From: Nakamurella leprariae
GTDB taxonomy: Bacteria > Actinomycetota > Actinomycetes > Mycobacteriales > Nakamurellaceae
NCBI RefSeq assembly: GCF_016918035.1
Contig: NZ_JAERWK010000014.1
Location: forward strand, 1 to 64,000
Reading direction: 5' to 3'
Length of the DNA: 64,000 bases
Shown here: piece by piece, positions 52,108 to 60,906 of the stretch
How positions within the stretch are numbered: the first letter of the stretch is position 1
Layout of the letters: each line of letters opens with the position of its first letter
Program-made: the position numbers and the translations under genes
Notes under the pieces: model-generated
Databases searched by the model: none
Seen by the model: only the letters and a program-made list of their open reading frames with translations
What the model was told of the DNA's origin: nothing

Positions 52108-52919
52108 GCCTTCGACAGGCTGGCCGCGTCGGCCGACGGGGTGGTGTCGACCTGCATGGCGCCGGTCATGATCGCCACGGCCTCGTTCATGGTGTGGCTC
52201 TGCGGGGTGACGACCGCGGCCCGGCGGCCCAGCCGCTGGATGTGGATCCGATCGGCCAACTCGAACACGTGCGGCATGTTGTGGCTGATCAGGACGACCG
52301 GCAGGCCCCGGTCCCGGACCTGACGGATCAGGTCGAGGACCTTGCCCGACTCCCGGACGCCCAGCGCTGCGGTGGGCTCGTCCAGGATGACCACCCGGCT
52401 GGAGAAGGCCTCCGCTCGTGCCACCGCGACGGCCTGGCGCTGGCCGCCGGAGAGGGTCTCGACCGCTTGGCCCAGGTTCTGCACGGTGAGGATGCCCAGG
52501 TCACTGAGCGCCTTCTCGGCGTCCTTGCGCATGCCCTTGACGTCGAGCATGCGGAACACCGAGCCGAGCACGCCCGGCCGGCGTCGTTCTCGCCCCAGGA
52601 ACAGGTTGCTGGCGATGTCCAGTGACGGAGCGACGGCCAGGGTCTGGTAGACGGTCTCGATGCCCTGCTCGCGGGAGGCCTTGGGGCCGGCGAAGGTGAC
52701 CGGCTTGCCGTCGAGCAGCAGCTCGCCGCTGTCCGGGGCCACCGCGCCGGACAGGCACTTGATCAAGGTCGACTTGCCGGCGCCGTTGTCACCGATGATG
52801 GCCACGATCTCGCCGGGCAGGATGTCGAAGTCGACCCCGCGCAGTGCCTGCACCTGGCCGTAGCTCTTGGTGATGTTGCGGGCCTGCAGGATCGGGGTGG
52901 CGGTGCGGTCGACGGTCAT
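52104..52919 (-). CDS. Sugar ABC importer ATPase, single-domain (FrcA type)
   Basis: 271 residues. Walker A GDNGAGKST, signature LSGGQRQAVAVARA, Walker B VVILDEPTAAL and switch His in VLISHNM. It has one ATPase domain, unlike the fused two-domain RbsA/XylG type, and so matches the FrcA group. The ATG overlaps the permease stop by four bases. Confidence 0.94.
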   Translation of the reverse strand: MTVDRTATPILQARNITKSYGQVQALRGVDFDILPGEIVAIIGDNGAGKSTLIKCLSGAVAPDSGELLLDGKPVTFAGPKASREQGIETVYQTLAVAPSLDIASNLFLGRERRRPGVLGSVFRMLDVKGMRKDAEKALSDLGILTVQNLGQAVETLSGGQRQAVAVARAEAFSSRVVILDEPTAALGVRESGKVLDLIRQVRDRGLPVVLISHNMPHVFELADRIHIQRLGRRAAVVTPQSHTMNEAVAIMTGAMQVDTTPSADAASLSKA

Positions 52920-53950
52920 CGAGATCCCTTCCTGATCCACTGGTCCAGCGCGACGGCGCCGACGATGAGCAGCCCGACGGCGAAGTCCTGCCAGAGCACC
53001 TGGACCCCGGCCAAGGCCAGGCCGTTGCGGAACACGCCGACGATGAGGGCGCCGACGAAGGTCCCCAGCACCCGGCCACGGCCGCCGAACAGGCTCGCCC
53101 CGCCGATGACCGCCGCGGTGATGCTGTCCAGGTTCAACGTGGACGCGGATTGCGGGCTGGCCGCACCGGTCCGGCCGATGAGCACCCAGGCGGCGATGCC
53201 GTACAGCACGCCCGCCACGATGTAGACGCTGATCAGCACGCGACCGGTGCGGATGCCGGTGAGCCCGGCAGCCTGCACGTCGTCGCCGACGGCGTGCACG
53301 TGCCGGCCCCACGAGGTGTACAGCAGGCAGTAGCTCACCACGGCGACCAGCACGACCAGCAGCACGGCACCGTACGAGACGTTCGTGCCGAAGAGGCTGA
53401 ACGACTTGCCCATCGCCGTCATGATCGCCGGCATGTCGGTGCCACGGATGGTGGCTCCGCCGGACAGGTACAGACCCAGGGCGTAGAACACGCTGAGCGT
53501 GCCCAGGGTGGCGATGAACGGTGGCAGCCGGAACCGGACCACCAGGGCGCCGTTCAGCGCCCCGCACACCCCGCCGCACAGCAGGCCGACCAGGATGGCC
53601 AGCGGGCCGGGCAGGCCCAGGTCGGTCGCCGCCTTCGCCATCACGATGGCGGAGAAGACGGCGACCGCGCCGGCGGACAGGTCGATCCCGGCCGTGAGGA
53701 TGATGATGGTCTGTCCAAGGCCAGCGATGCCGATCACCATGACTTGCTGGGTGATCAGCGACAGATTGCCGGCTGACAGGAAGTTGTCGGCCAGCAGGGA
53801 GAAGACCACCAAGGACAGCACCAGCACGACCAATGGCCCCAGGATGGGCTTGTCGTGCATCAGGATGCGCAGACGCACCAGCGCCGGTGGGCTCTGGCGG
53901 TGCTCGTCCTTGCCTGCCGGTGGTGCGGTGGCGACGGACTGCTCAGACAT
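52916..53950 (-). CDS. Sugar ABC importer permease (FrcC/RbsC type)
   Basis: 344 residues with about nine or ten membrane segments. The conserved sequences GIDLSAGAVAVFSAIVMA, GALVVRFRLPPFIATLGTLS, GDDVQAAGLTGIRTGR and VIGGASLFGGRGRVLGTFVGA are those of the ribose/xylose/fructose permease family. It forms a homodimeric channel served by the ATPase and binding protein around it. Confidence 0.95.
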   Translation of the reverse strand: MSEQSVATAPPAGKDEHRQSPPALVRLRILMHDKPILGPLVVLVLSLVVFSLLADNFLSAGNLSLITQQVMVIGIAGLGQTIIILTAGIDLSAGAVAVFSAIVMAKAATDLGLPGPLAILVGLLCGGVCGALNGALVVRFRLPPFIATLGTLSVFYALGLYLSGGATIRGTDMPAIMTAMGKSFSLFGTNVSYGAVLLVVLVAVVSYCLLYTSWGRHVHAVGDDVQAAGLTGIRTGRVLISVYIVAGVLYGIAAWVLIGRTGAASPQSASTLNLDSITAAVIGGASLFGGRGRVLGTFVGALIVGVFRNGLALAGVQVLWQDFAVGLLIVGAVALDQWIRKGSR

Positions 53951-54000
53951 CTTCGTCCCTCTCGAACGGGGTCACTGCTGCTCGCTGCTGGTTCGGGGCG

Positions 54001-54022
54001 GCTGGGGCCGCTCAGCCCCAGC
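54001..54022 (-). terminator. Hairpin overlapping the binding-protein stop codon
   Basis: GCTGGGGC (54001-54008) and GCCCCAGC (54015-54022) form a perfect 8-base stem whose loop contains the TGA stop of the binding-protein gene. Located between the binding-protein and permease genes, it could be a partial terminator or an mRNA-stabilising stem that keeps binding-protein levels above permease levels. Confidence 0.5.
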
Positions 54023-55091
54023 AGTTCTCCAGGCCCCAGGCGCTGTCCTCGGACTCGAGGCCCTCGACGGGGGTGTCGGTGATCAGGTTGACGCCGGTGT
54101 CCACGTCGGTCTCGGTGATGGCCTCGCCGGACTTCACGGCGTTGACGATGGCCTCCATGCCCTGGACGGCCATCTTCCCGGGGTACTGCATGGAGGTGGC
54201 GCCGAGCGTGCCCTCCGCGATCGCCTGCACGCCCGGGCATCCGCCGTCGACGGCGACCATGATGATGTCGTCCTGCTTGCCGGCGGCCTCGATGGCCTCG
54301 TACGCGCCGGCGGCCACCACCTCGTTGATGGCGTAGACGACGTTGATGTCCGGGTTCGTCTGCAGCGCGAGTTCCATCTGCGTGCGGCCCTCGTCGCGCT
54401 CGGACAGCGTCGGGTAATTGCCGACGATCCGCGGGTCGTCCTCGTCACCGTTCTTGGTCTCGTCGGCCAGGTCGATGCCGAAGCCGTCGAGGAATCCCTG
54501 GTTGCGGGCCACGTCCACCGAGGTGTTGGCGGCGTCCTGGTCCAACAGGGCGATGTGCGCGTCCTGGCCCTCCATCTGGGCCGCCGCCCACTTGCCGATC
54601 TCCTGCCCGGCGATGAAGTTGTCGGTCGCGTAGGTCGCTTCGACCGCGTCAGCCGGCTGCGTCGGGGTGTCCAACGCGATCACGATGATGCCGGCCGCGC
54701 GGGCCTTGTCGATCGTCGGGACGATGGCCGCTGAGTCCGCCGGAGTGATCAGGATGCCGTCGGCGCCCGCGGCGATGAGGTTCTCGACCGCGGTGACCTG
54801 GGAGTCGTTGTCGTTGTTGACCTTCCCGGAGAAGGTCTGCAGCTGCACGCCCAGCCTGTCGGCCTCGGCGAGCGCGTCCTCCTTCATCCGGACGTAGAAC
54901 GGGTTGGTGTCGGTCTTGGTGACCAGGCCGATCAGGATGTCGCTGTCGGCGCTGCCACCGGTGGCGGAGGTGGACCCGCCGCCGGCCGACGAGTCGGAGC
55001 CGGAGGAACCGCAGGCGGTCAGGGTCAGCGCCATGACGGTGGCAGTGACGCCGATGGACCACGGGTTCCGGTGCAGGCGGTGGGATGCCAT
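54012..55091 (-). CDS. Sugar-binding lipoprotein of the FrcB/RbsB type
   Basis: 359 residues, start behind AAAGGAG. Lipobox LTAC with C27, a Gly/Ser linker and a type I sugar-binding fold: SDILIGLVTKTDTNPFYVRM, ADGILITPADSAAIVPTIDK and EIGKWAAAQM. It captures the sugar outside the membrane for the adjacent permease. It has its own promoter region behind a strong terminator of the upstream genes. Confidence 0.95.
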   Translation of the reverse strand: MASHRLHRNPWSIGVTATVMALTLTACGSSGSDSSAGGGSTSATGGSADSDILIGLVTKTDTNPFYVRMKEDALAEADRLGVQLQTFSGKVNNDNDSQVTAVENLIAAGADGILITPADSAAIVPTIDKARAAGIIVIALDTPTQPADAVEATYATDNFIAGQEIGKWAAAQMEGQDAHIALLDQDAANTSVDVARNQGFLDGFGIDLADETKNGDEDDPRIVGNYPTLSERDEGRTQMELALQTNPDINVVYAINEVVAAGAYEAIEAAGKQDDIIMVAVDGGCPGVQAIAEGTLGATSMQYPGKMAVQGMEAIVNAVKSGEAITETDVDTGVNLITDTPVEGLESEDSAWGLENCWG

Positions 55092-55144
55092 CTGATCTCC
55101 TTTGATCTGCAGCTGTCAGAGAAGGTGTGGGGATTTCGGGCAGG

Positions 55145-55179
55145 CCGGATCACCGCAGCGGTGGGCTGCGGTGATCCGG
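55145..55179 (-). terminator. Strong hairpin terminator after the zinc dehydrogenase gene
   Basis: A perfect 14-base-pair stem (55145-55158 with 55166-55179) with a 7-base loop. On the minus strand it lies about 60 bases after the dehydrogenase stop and about 55 bases before the start of the binding-protein gene. It separates the Gfo/dehydrogenase unit from the transporter unit. Confidence 0.75.
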
Positions 55180-55239
55180 GTCGGGCTGGGTGGTTCGGCG
55201 ACGGCGAAGTCGACGCCGAGGCGGGCGCCGCCGGCGGGA

Positions 55240-56262
55240 TCAGCGCTGCGGTTCGACGACGGCCTTGAGGCAGCCGGGGGCCCGCAGCGAGGCGAGCGCC
55301 TGGTCGTACTGGTCCAGGCTGTATCGGTGCGTGATGATGCCGCTCGGGTCGACCTTGCCGGCGCGCAGGAACTGGATGGCGCGGGCGAAACCGTAGGCGT
55401 GGGCGAACGATCCCTTGATCTGGATCTCGCGCCGGAAGATCTCGTAGGGGTGGATCTCGATGGTGCTCGTCTCCGAGGCCATGCCGTAGATCATCAAAGT
55501 GCCGCCCGACTTGACGTGCGGGAGCACGTGCTGCAGCACCCCGATGGCGCCGCTGGCCTCGATCACCGCGTCGAAGCCGTGCGGGGCCAGGGTCCGCAGT
55601 TGGTCGGCCGAGGCGGTGAAGTCGTTGCGGTCCAGCAGGACCGTCTGGTTCACCCCGTGCGACGCGGCGACGTCCAGCTTGAACTGGGTGGGAGCGGCGA
55701 TGGTGACCCGCGAAGCCCCGCCGTGCACGATCAACTGGGCCAGGATCTGGCTGGTCGGGCCGGCACCGATGATGAGCACGTCGGCGGCCGGCTGCAGGTC
55801 GAGCACGTCCAGGCCGTGCACGACGCAGGCGGTGGGCTCGATGAGCGCCGCGGCGTCCAGGTCGAGATCGCCGATCGGGTAGCACTTGGTGCCGCTGGCG
55901 ATGGTGGTCTCGGCGAAGCCGCCGGGGGCCTGCACGCCGAGCGCCACACCGTTGAGGCAGAAGTTGAAGTCGCCCCGCTTGCAGTTCTCGCAGTGCATGC
56001 AGTGGATGGTGTTGTCGACCGCGACGCGGTCGCCGACGGCGAGGTCGACGACGTCGTCCGCCATCTCGACGACCTCCCCGACGATCTCGTGACCCGGGGT
56101 GAGGGGCCAGCGCGGCCCGAACTCACCGACGTGCAGGTGCGCGTCGGTGCCGCACACACCGACGACGAGGTTGCGCACGCGCACCTCACCGGCGGCGAGC
56201 GGACGCTCGGGCACCTCCTCGATCTTGTAGAGCTCGGGCTGGTGGTAGACGACAGCGCGCAT
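55240..56262 (-). CDS. Zinc-dependent polyol dehydrogenase (sorbitol dehydrogenase-like MDR)
   Basis: 340 residues. Catalytic zinc residues in GVCGTDAHLH and TPGHEIVGEV; a structural zinc cluster is partly present (HCMHCENCKRGDFNFC). NAD site IGAGPTSQILAQL. The overall pattern matches L-threonine/sorbitol dehydrogenases acting on vicinal diols. It follows the Gfo/Idh/MocA gene by 28 bases, suggesting two oxidations of the imported sugar or polyol. Confidence 0.9.
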   Translation of the reverse strand: MRAVVYHQPELYKIEEVPERPLAAGEVRVRNLVVGVCGTDAHLHVGEFGPRWPLTPGHEIVGEVVEMADDVVDLAVGDRVAVDNTIHCMHCENCKRGDFNFCLNGVALGVQAPGGFAETTIASGTKCYPIGDLDLDAAALIEPTACVVHGLDVLDLQPAADVLIIGAGPTSQILAQLIVHGGASRVTIAAPTQFKLDVAASHGVNQTVLLDRNDFTASADQLRTLAPHGFDAVIEASGAIGVLQHVLPHVKSGGTLMIYGMASETSTIEIHPYEIFRREIQIKGSFAHAYGFARAIQFLRAGKVDPSGIITHRYSLDQYDQALASLRAPGCLKAVVEPQR

Positions 56263-56290
56263 GGGAGTCCTGTTGCTTCCGTGTGCAGGG

Positions 56291-57307
56291 TCAGGAGCGG
56301 GGCAGCGGCAGGGTGATCTCGGTGCCGGCCGCGATGGACTGCTCGATGGCCACCTGGACCTCGGTGACGGCCAGCGCGTGGTCGAGGCTCACCTCGGGCT
56401 CGGTCTTGCCCATGAGGTTGTCCGCGAACGCGTGCGCCATCCATGCCGGGAAGCCGTGGAAGCGGCCGTCGGCGGTGGGGAAGTACGTGCGCGGCCACGC
56501 GTATCCGGCCGGGCCGCTGATCGCGACGCTCTGGTTGGTCTGGTCGATGAGCACCGAACCGGTGGTGCCACGGACCTCGAAGCGGAACGGGAAGGGCGAG
56601 GGCAGGTTGTCCGGCAGCGCCCAGGTCGAGTCCAGCACGGCGGTGGTCCCGTCGTCGAAGGTCAGGATGGCCTGCACACCGTCGTAGGTGTCGATGCCCT
56701 GGGCGATCAGCACCTTCTTGGAACCCTTGGCGTACACGGACACGACCGGACGGCCGGCGAACATCATGGCCAGGTCGACGGTGTGCGACATGAAGAACCA
56801 GGTCGGCGACGTCTTCTCGGCCCAGGAGAGCATCTGCGTGGGCACCCGGGTGGTGCTGGACAGGAAGGCCGACTGCGAGATGACCTCGCCGATCTGCCCG
56901 GCCGCGACGGCCGCCTTGGCCTCCAGGAAGGCCGGGTTCCAGCGGTTCTCGAACGCGGCGACAACCATGGAGCCGCTCTCGCGGGCGGCGTCGGCGATGG
57001 CATGGGCGGCCTCGAGCGTGGTGGCCAACGGCTTCTCGACCAGCAGGTGGATGCCACGCCGCGCTGCCTCGACCGCCGGCTGCTCGTGCGCGAAGTCGGG
57101 CGTCGCGACGATCACGGCGTCCAGCGGACCCGACTCGTAGAGCTCGGTGGCGCTGGCGAAGGTCGGGGATCCGAACTCGTCGGCGAACCGCTGGGCCACG
57201 GCGTCGTTCGGCTCCGCCGCGCCGGCGATCTCCACGTCGCCGACCTGGAGCAATGCGTTGGCGAACATGCTTCCTCGGAGCCCGGCTCCGACAATCCCAA
57301 CTCGCAC
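56291..57307 (-). CDS. Gfo/Idh/MocA-family oxidoreductase
   Basis: 338 residues from a GTG at 57307 with GGAAGAG upstream. NAD(P)-binding fold VGIVGAGLRGSMFANALL and the family motif HLLVEKPLATT with its catalytic lysine. Histidine in FMSHTVDLAMMFAGR is the likely second catalytic residue. Family members oxidise inositols, glucose-type sugars, levoglucosan or glycosides at ring carbons. It lies behind an inverted repeat that resembles one upstream of the MocR gene. Confidence 0.91.
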   Translation of the reverse strand: MRVGIVGAGLRGSMFANALLQVGDVEIAGAAEPNDAVAQRFADEFGSPTFASATELYESGPLDAVIVATPDFAHEQPAVEAARRGIHLLVEKPLATTLEAAHAIADAARESGSMVVAAFENRWNPAFLEAKAAVAAGQIGEVISQSAFLSSTTRVPTQMLSWAEKTSPTWFFMSHTVDLAMMFAGRPVVSVYAKGSKKVLIAQGIDTYDGVQAILTFDDGTTAVLDSTWALPDNLPSPFPFRFEVRGTTGSVLIDQTNQSVAISGPAGYAWPRTYFPTADGRFHGFPAWMAHAFADNLMGKTEPEVSLDHALAVTEVQVAIEQSIAAGTEITLPLPRS

Positions 57308-57428
57308 GGTCTCTCTTCCTTGAGTGTGGTGCCCCGGCAGCTCTCGCAGTCCTCGACTGCTCGTCGAGGGACCGGTGGCTCGCCCTGTGATCGAGGACTC
57401 TCCTCGCACATTGGCCCCCACGATAGAT

Positions 57429-57446
57429 CCAAATCCGAGGAATTGG
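57429..57446. promoter_or_regulatory. CCAA-ATTGG operator-like site before the Gfo/Idh/MocA gene
   Basis: CCAAATCCGAGGAATTGG, an 18-base imperfect inverted repeat followed by TCTG. The same architecture (CCAA-T-C ... ATTGG, 18 bases, then CTCTG) occurs at 59881-59898 in the MocR/Gnd divergent region, with 11 of 18 identical positions. Confidence 0.5.
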
Positions 57447-57475
57447 TCTGTTCCCGCCGCACCGACGGGTGCCGA

Positions 57476-58441
57476 TCACCCGGCGAGCAGGAGCGCGTCC
57501 GCAGCGTGACGGGCGGCGCCCAGCAGTCCAGCGGCGTCACCCAGCCGGGACAACTCGAACCGGGTGCGGGCCGCCCAGCGCAGCCCGGTCAACGACTCGT
57601 GGTACCGCCGGGCGACCAGACCCCGGCGCGCCATGATCCCGCCGCCCAGCACGACCACGTCGGGGGCGAGCACGGCGCACAGGTCGTCGATGCCGCTGCG
57701 GAACCGCTCGCTCGCCTCGTCCAGCACGGCACCGGCAGCCAGGTCCCCGGCTTCGATCAGCGTGATCAGCTCGGCAAGCGGGTCCGGGGGCTCCGGTCCG
57801 AGCAGCTGCATCGCCCGCAGCCGCAGCGCATCGCCCCCGGCGTACCGCTCCCAGCAGCCGCGCCGGCCGCATCCGCAGGGGACGCCGCCGGGTTCGACCA
57901 CCATGTGCCCGATCTCGCCGGCGTCCCCGGTGCCCTGACGCAGCCGCCCGTCCACGATGAGCGCACCACCGATCCCGGTGCCCACGGTGACGGCCAGCAC
58001 CGTCCCGGCGCCGCCGTCCGGTCCCGCGGCGGCCTCGGCCAGGCCGGCCGCCCGTGCGTCGTTGAGGACCTCCGTCGGCCGGCCGGTGGCCGCGGTGATC
58101 AGATCCCGCAGCGGCACGTCGTGCAGTCCGAGGTTGGCCGACCAGGTGATGGTCCCGTCGGTGACGGTGCCCGCGATGGCGATTCCGATCGCCCGCGGGC
58201 CGAGCTCGGCGGCCGACGTCGCCACGGCCGCGACGATCGCCGCCAGGCGGGCGTGTGGGGCGACCGGCAGCGGCACGCTGATCGGCGCGATCTCGGCGCC
58301 GGACGGGTCGACGAGGCCGATCCGCAGGTTGGTCGCGCCGACGTCCACGCCCAACACGGCGCCGGACGGGGTCGCAGTGGGCACAGCAGTGGGCACAGCA
58401 GTGGTGATCGGAGCAAGGTGCTCAGAGGGAGAGGGTGGCAT
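57476..58441 (-). CDS. ROK-family sugar kinase
   Basis: 321 residues from the ATG at 58441, which overlaps the end of the MocR gene by 20 bases. ATP-site motif VLGVDVGATNLRIGLVD, GTGIGGALIVDGRL, the catalytic-base region AGEIGHMVVEPGG, and the ROK zinc motif CGCGRRGCWERYAGG. No N-terminal DNA-binding domain, so it is an enzyme rather than a repressor. The probable substrate is a hexose or amino-hexose; gluconokinase-like activity would suit the 6-phosphogluconate dehydrogenase-like gene nearby (inference). Confidence 0.92.
   Translation of the reverse strand: MPPSPSEHLAPITTAVPTAVPTATPSGAVLGVDVGATNLRIGLVDPSGAEIAPISVPLPVAPHARLAAIVAAVATSAAELGPRAIGIAIAGTVTDGTITWSANLGLHDVPLRDLITAATGRPTEVLNDARAAGLAEAAAGPDGGAGTVLAVTVGTGIGGALIVDGRLRQGTGDAGEIGHMVVEPGGVPCGCGRRGCWERYAGGDALRLRAMQLLGPEPPDPLAELITLIEAGDLAAGAVLDEASERFRSGIDDLCAVLAPDVVVLGGGIMARRGLVARRYHESLTGLRWAARTRFELSRLGDAAGLLGAARHAADALLLAG
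58381..58404. repeat. 12-base tandem repeat in the ROK kinase N-terminus
   Basis: GCACAGCAGTGG occurs twice in a row, with a degenerate third copy before it. On the coding strand it encodes Ala-Val-Pro-Thr repeats just before the kinase domain, a non-catalytic extension. Confidence 0.6.
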
Positions 58442-59861
58442 CGAACCGTTCCAGGGAGAGGTCGGGGGTGCGGTGGTAGTCGGCCCAGGCGGCGGCGAGA
58501 CGCTCGATGCCCCGGGTGAACTCGACGGCCGGCAGGCCGAACGCCAGCCGGATGTGTTCGTCGCTGTTGCCGCCGCCGACGGACAGCGCCTCGCCCGGGA
58601 CGACGGCGACACCGTGCCGACGGGCGATCTCGCTGAATGGTCCGGAGGCACCGGCCGGCAGTCGCAGCCAGAGGGTGACGCCGGCCTGCGGGGTCACCCA
58701 GGAGAACCCGGGCAGGTGCCGGCGCAGCACGCTCTCGGCGGCGGCCAACCGGGCCTGCAGTTCCAGCGCGCGGGCGTCCCTGACCTCGGCCAGTCGTCGG
58801 AGCAGCCAGACCGAGAGCACCTGCGACAGCAGCGGTGTCCCGAGGTCGGCGCGGACCTTCTGCCGGGCCAGGCGGGCGATGATCCGTTCCGGTCCGCGGA
58901 TCCAGCCGACGCGCAGCCCACCCCAGAACAGCTTGCTCATCGAGCCGATGGTGACCACGTTCGCGGCGCCGTCGGTGCGGGCGGCCAGGAACGGTGGCGG
59001 CTCGGTCAGGGCCAGGTGCCGGGAGCTGCTGTCCTCCACCACCAGGCCGTCGAAGTTCCGCACCGACGAGCCCAGGTGCAGGATGTCGGTGTCCTGGGCC
59101 ATCAGACCTTCGGGGCCACCGGTGGTCATCAGGTACGTCATCGCGGCCCGGGTCCGCGACATCACCTCGAACACCGGGTGGGCTCCCGCGGCCGGCAGCG
59201 ACGGCGTGGTCCGGATGGACACGGAGGTCGAGTGCAGCAGGTCCAGCACGCCCGGGGAGGTCGGGTCCTCGACCACTGCGGTGTCCCCGGTACGCAGCGA
59301 CTGGCCCAGGACCAACGAGAGCGCCTGCTGCGTCCCGGTGGTGACCAGGATCTGCTCCGGCTTGGTGGGCAGGCCCTCTTCGCTGAACATGTCGGCGATC
59401 GCCGAGCGGAGTTCCGGCAGGCCCAGCGGTGAGTACCCGGAACGGTTCAGGACGTCGTCCAGCAGGTCGCCGGACAGCGCGGCGACGCCTGTGCGGACCA
59501 CCTCCGCGGTGGGCAACCGCGCGGTGGCCAGGTCGACGAGCTGGGTGTGGGTGTCCAACGCGGCGCCCGAGAGCGACTGGGAGGTGTCCTCCGTCCGCAC
59601 GCCGTTCGGGACGGCGCCGGCCACCCAGGTGCCGGAGCCGCGGCGGCTGACCAGCGCTCCGTCGGCGCGGAGCAGGTCGTAGGCGCCGACCACGGTGCTG
59701 CGGCCGACCGCGAGCGCCTTCGCGAGTTGGCGTTCCGGAGGCAGCATCGTGCCCGGCGGGAGATCACCCCGCGCGATGGCCATCGCGATGGCGCGGGACA
59801 GGCGTTGGTACAGCGGGCCCGGATGTGTCGACCATCCGCTGACCGCCTCGATGAGGTTCAA
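58422..59861 (-). CDS. MocR-type GntR/aminotransferase regulator
   Basis: 479 residues from a TTG at 59861; GAGGAG five bases upstream and the fit to the family N-terminus decide this start. GntR winged helix (about 15-85: PLYQRLSRAIAMAIARGDLP, LAVGRSTVVGAYDLLRADGA) and a PLP-dependent aminotransferase-like domain (about 115-465) with the PLP lysine in GSMSKLFWGGLRVGW. MocR proteins sense PLP-linked or related ligands and usually regulate a divergent operon; here that is the Gnd-like cassette. It is co-transcribed with the ROK kinase. Confidence 0.92.
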   Translation of the reverse strand: MNLIEAVSGWSTHPGPLYQRLSRAIAMAIARGDLPPGTMLPPERQLAKALAVGRSTVVGAYDLLRADGALVSRRGSGTWVAGAVPNGVRTEDTSQSLSGAALDTHTQLVDLATARLPTAEVVRTGVAALSGDLLDDVLNRSGYSPLGLPELRSAIADMFSEEGLPTKPEQILVTTGTQQALSLVLGQSLRTGDTAVVEDPTSPGVLDLLHSTSVSIRTTPSLPAAGAHPVFEVMSRTRAAMTYLMTTGGPEGLMAQDTDILHLGSSVRNFDGLVVEDSSSRHLALTEPPPFLAARTDGAANVVTIGSMSKLFWGGLRVGWIRGPERIIARLARQKVRADLGTPLLSQVLSVWLLRRLAEVRDARALELQARLAAAESVLRRHLPGFSWVTPQAGVTLWLRLPAGASGPFSEIARRHGVAVVPGEALSVGGGNSDEHIRLAFGLPAVEFTRGIERLAAAWADYHRTPDLSLERFDATLSL

Positions 59862-59880
59862 CGTGGCTCCTCGGCTGGGA

Positions 59881-59921
59881 CCAATTCGAGCAGATTGGCT
59901 CTGTGGCGGCCCTCCAATTCG
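59881..59921. promoter_or_regulatory. CCAATTCG repeats in the MocR / Gnd-like divergent region
   Basis: CCAATTCG occurs at 59881-59888 and 59914-59921 (33-base pitch, three helical turns), with an inverted ATTGG at 59894-59898. MocR proteins typically bind widely spaced direct repeats. A related 18-base site lies at 57429-57446. Confidence 0.55.
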
Positions 59922-60024
59922 CCCCATGATGACGGTGTGCCGGTGTGCACCACAAGCCGCACAACCGGTTCGGGCGCCGATGCGGGACCGGGAAGTGGAC
60001 TCGAAGGGGAGTTGAGGAACAGCG

Positions 60025-60906
60025 ATGCAGATCGGGTTGATCGGTCTCGGCAAGATGGGTGGCGGCATGGTGCGCCGCCTGCAGGAGGCCGGGCATCGCG
60101 TGTTCGGTGTCGATCTGGGCGCCGACGCCCGGCGGGCCGCGGAGGAGCACGGCGCGACGACGTTCGAGGACGTCGGGTCGATGATCGCCGCGCTGCCGGC
60201 GCCGCGCGTGGTGTGGATCATGCTGCCGGCCGGTCGGATCACCCGCGAGGCCATCGCCGGGCTGGCCGGGCAGCTGACCGAGGGTGATCTGGTCGTCGAC
60301 GGCGGCAACAGCGACTTCCGGGACGCGCCGGGTCACGCCCAGACCCTGGGAGCGGCCGGGGTCGGATTCGCCGACGTGGGAGTCAGCGGCGGACAGTGGG
60401 GCTGGCAGGCCGGGTACGGGATGATGGTCGGTGCCTCGGACGAGCACTTCGAGCTGCTGGAGCCGGCGCTGCAGGCGCTCGCGGCACCGGACGGGTACTC
60501 CCTGGTCGGTGGCGTGGGGGCCGGGCATCTGGTCAAGGCGATCCACAACGGGGTGCAGTACGGCGTGCTGCAGGCCTACGCGGAAGGATTCGCGCTGCTG
60601 AGCGCCCACGAGGAGGTCGACCGGCTCGCCGCGATGAGCGCGTGGCAGGGCGGCAGCTCCATCCGGGGTTGGTTGCTGGGGCAGATGGTCACCGCGTTGC
60701 GCGAGAGCCCGGACCTGGACGGCGCCCTCACTGCCGTGGCGGACTCGGGCATGGGCCGCTGGACGGCCGAGGAGGCGATCCGGCTCGCGGTCCCGACGCC
60801 GGTGCTCGCCGCCGCCCTGCACGCCCGGTTCGCCAGTCGCAGCGACGGCGCCGCCAACAAGCTGCTCACCGCGTCCCGCGCACAGATCGGCGGGCAGAAG
60901 TCGTGA
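60025..60906 (+). CDS. 6-phosphogluconate dehydrogenase-like protein (short, NAD type)
   Basis: 293 residues, the short form of decarboxylating 6-phosphogluconate dehydrogenase. N-terminal Rossmann motif MQIGLIGLGKMGGGMVRRL, substrate motifs DGGNSDFRD and GVSGGQWGWQAGYGMMVG, and the catalytic lysine in GAGHLVKAIHNGVQYG. The family's usual product is ribulose 5-phosphate plus CO2. The substrate motif differs from the common GVSGGxxGAxxG, so another 3-hydroxyacid cannot be excluded. First gene of the four-gene rightward cassette; its stop overlaps the next start. Confidence 0.88.
   Translation: MQIGLIGLGKMGGGMVRRLQEAGHRVFGVDLGADARRAAEEHGATTFEDVGSMIAALPAPRVVWIMLPAGRITREAIAGLAGQLTEGDLVVDGGNSDFRDAPGHAQTLGAAGVGFADVGVSGGQWGWQAGYGMMVGASDEHFELLEPALQALAAPDGYSLVGGVGAGHLVKAIHNGVQYGVLQAYAEGFALLSAHEEVDRLAAMSAWQGGSSIRGWLLGQMVTALRESPDLDGALTAVADSGMGRWTAEEAIRLAVPTPVLAAALHARFASRSDGAANKLLTASRAQIGGQKS

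Noticed and set aside
56261-58519. A 752-codon open frame on the plus strand
   Set aside because: It is antisense to the Gfo/Idh/MocA and ROK genes, which carry clear motifs. The antisense product is low-complexity Gly/Arg/His-rich.
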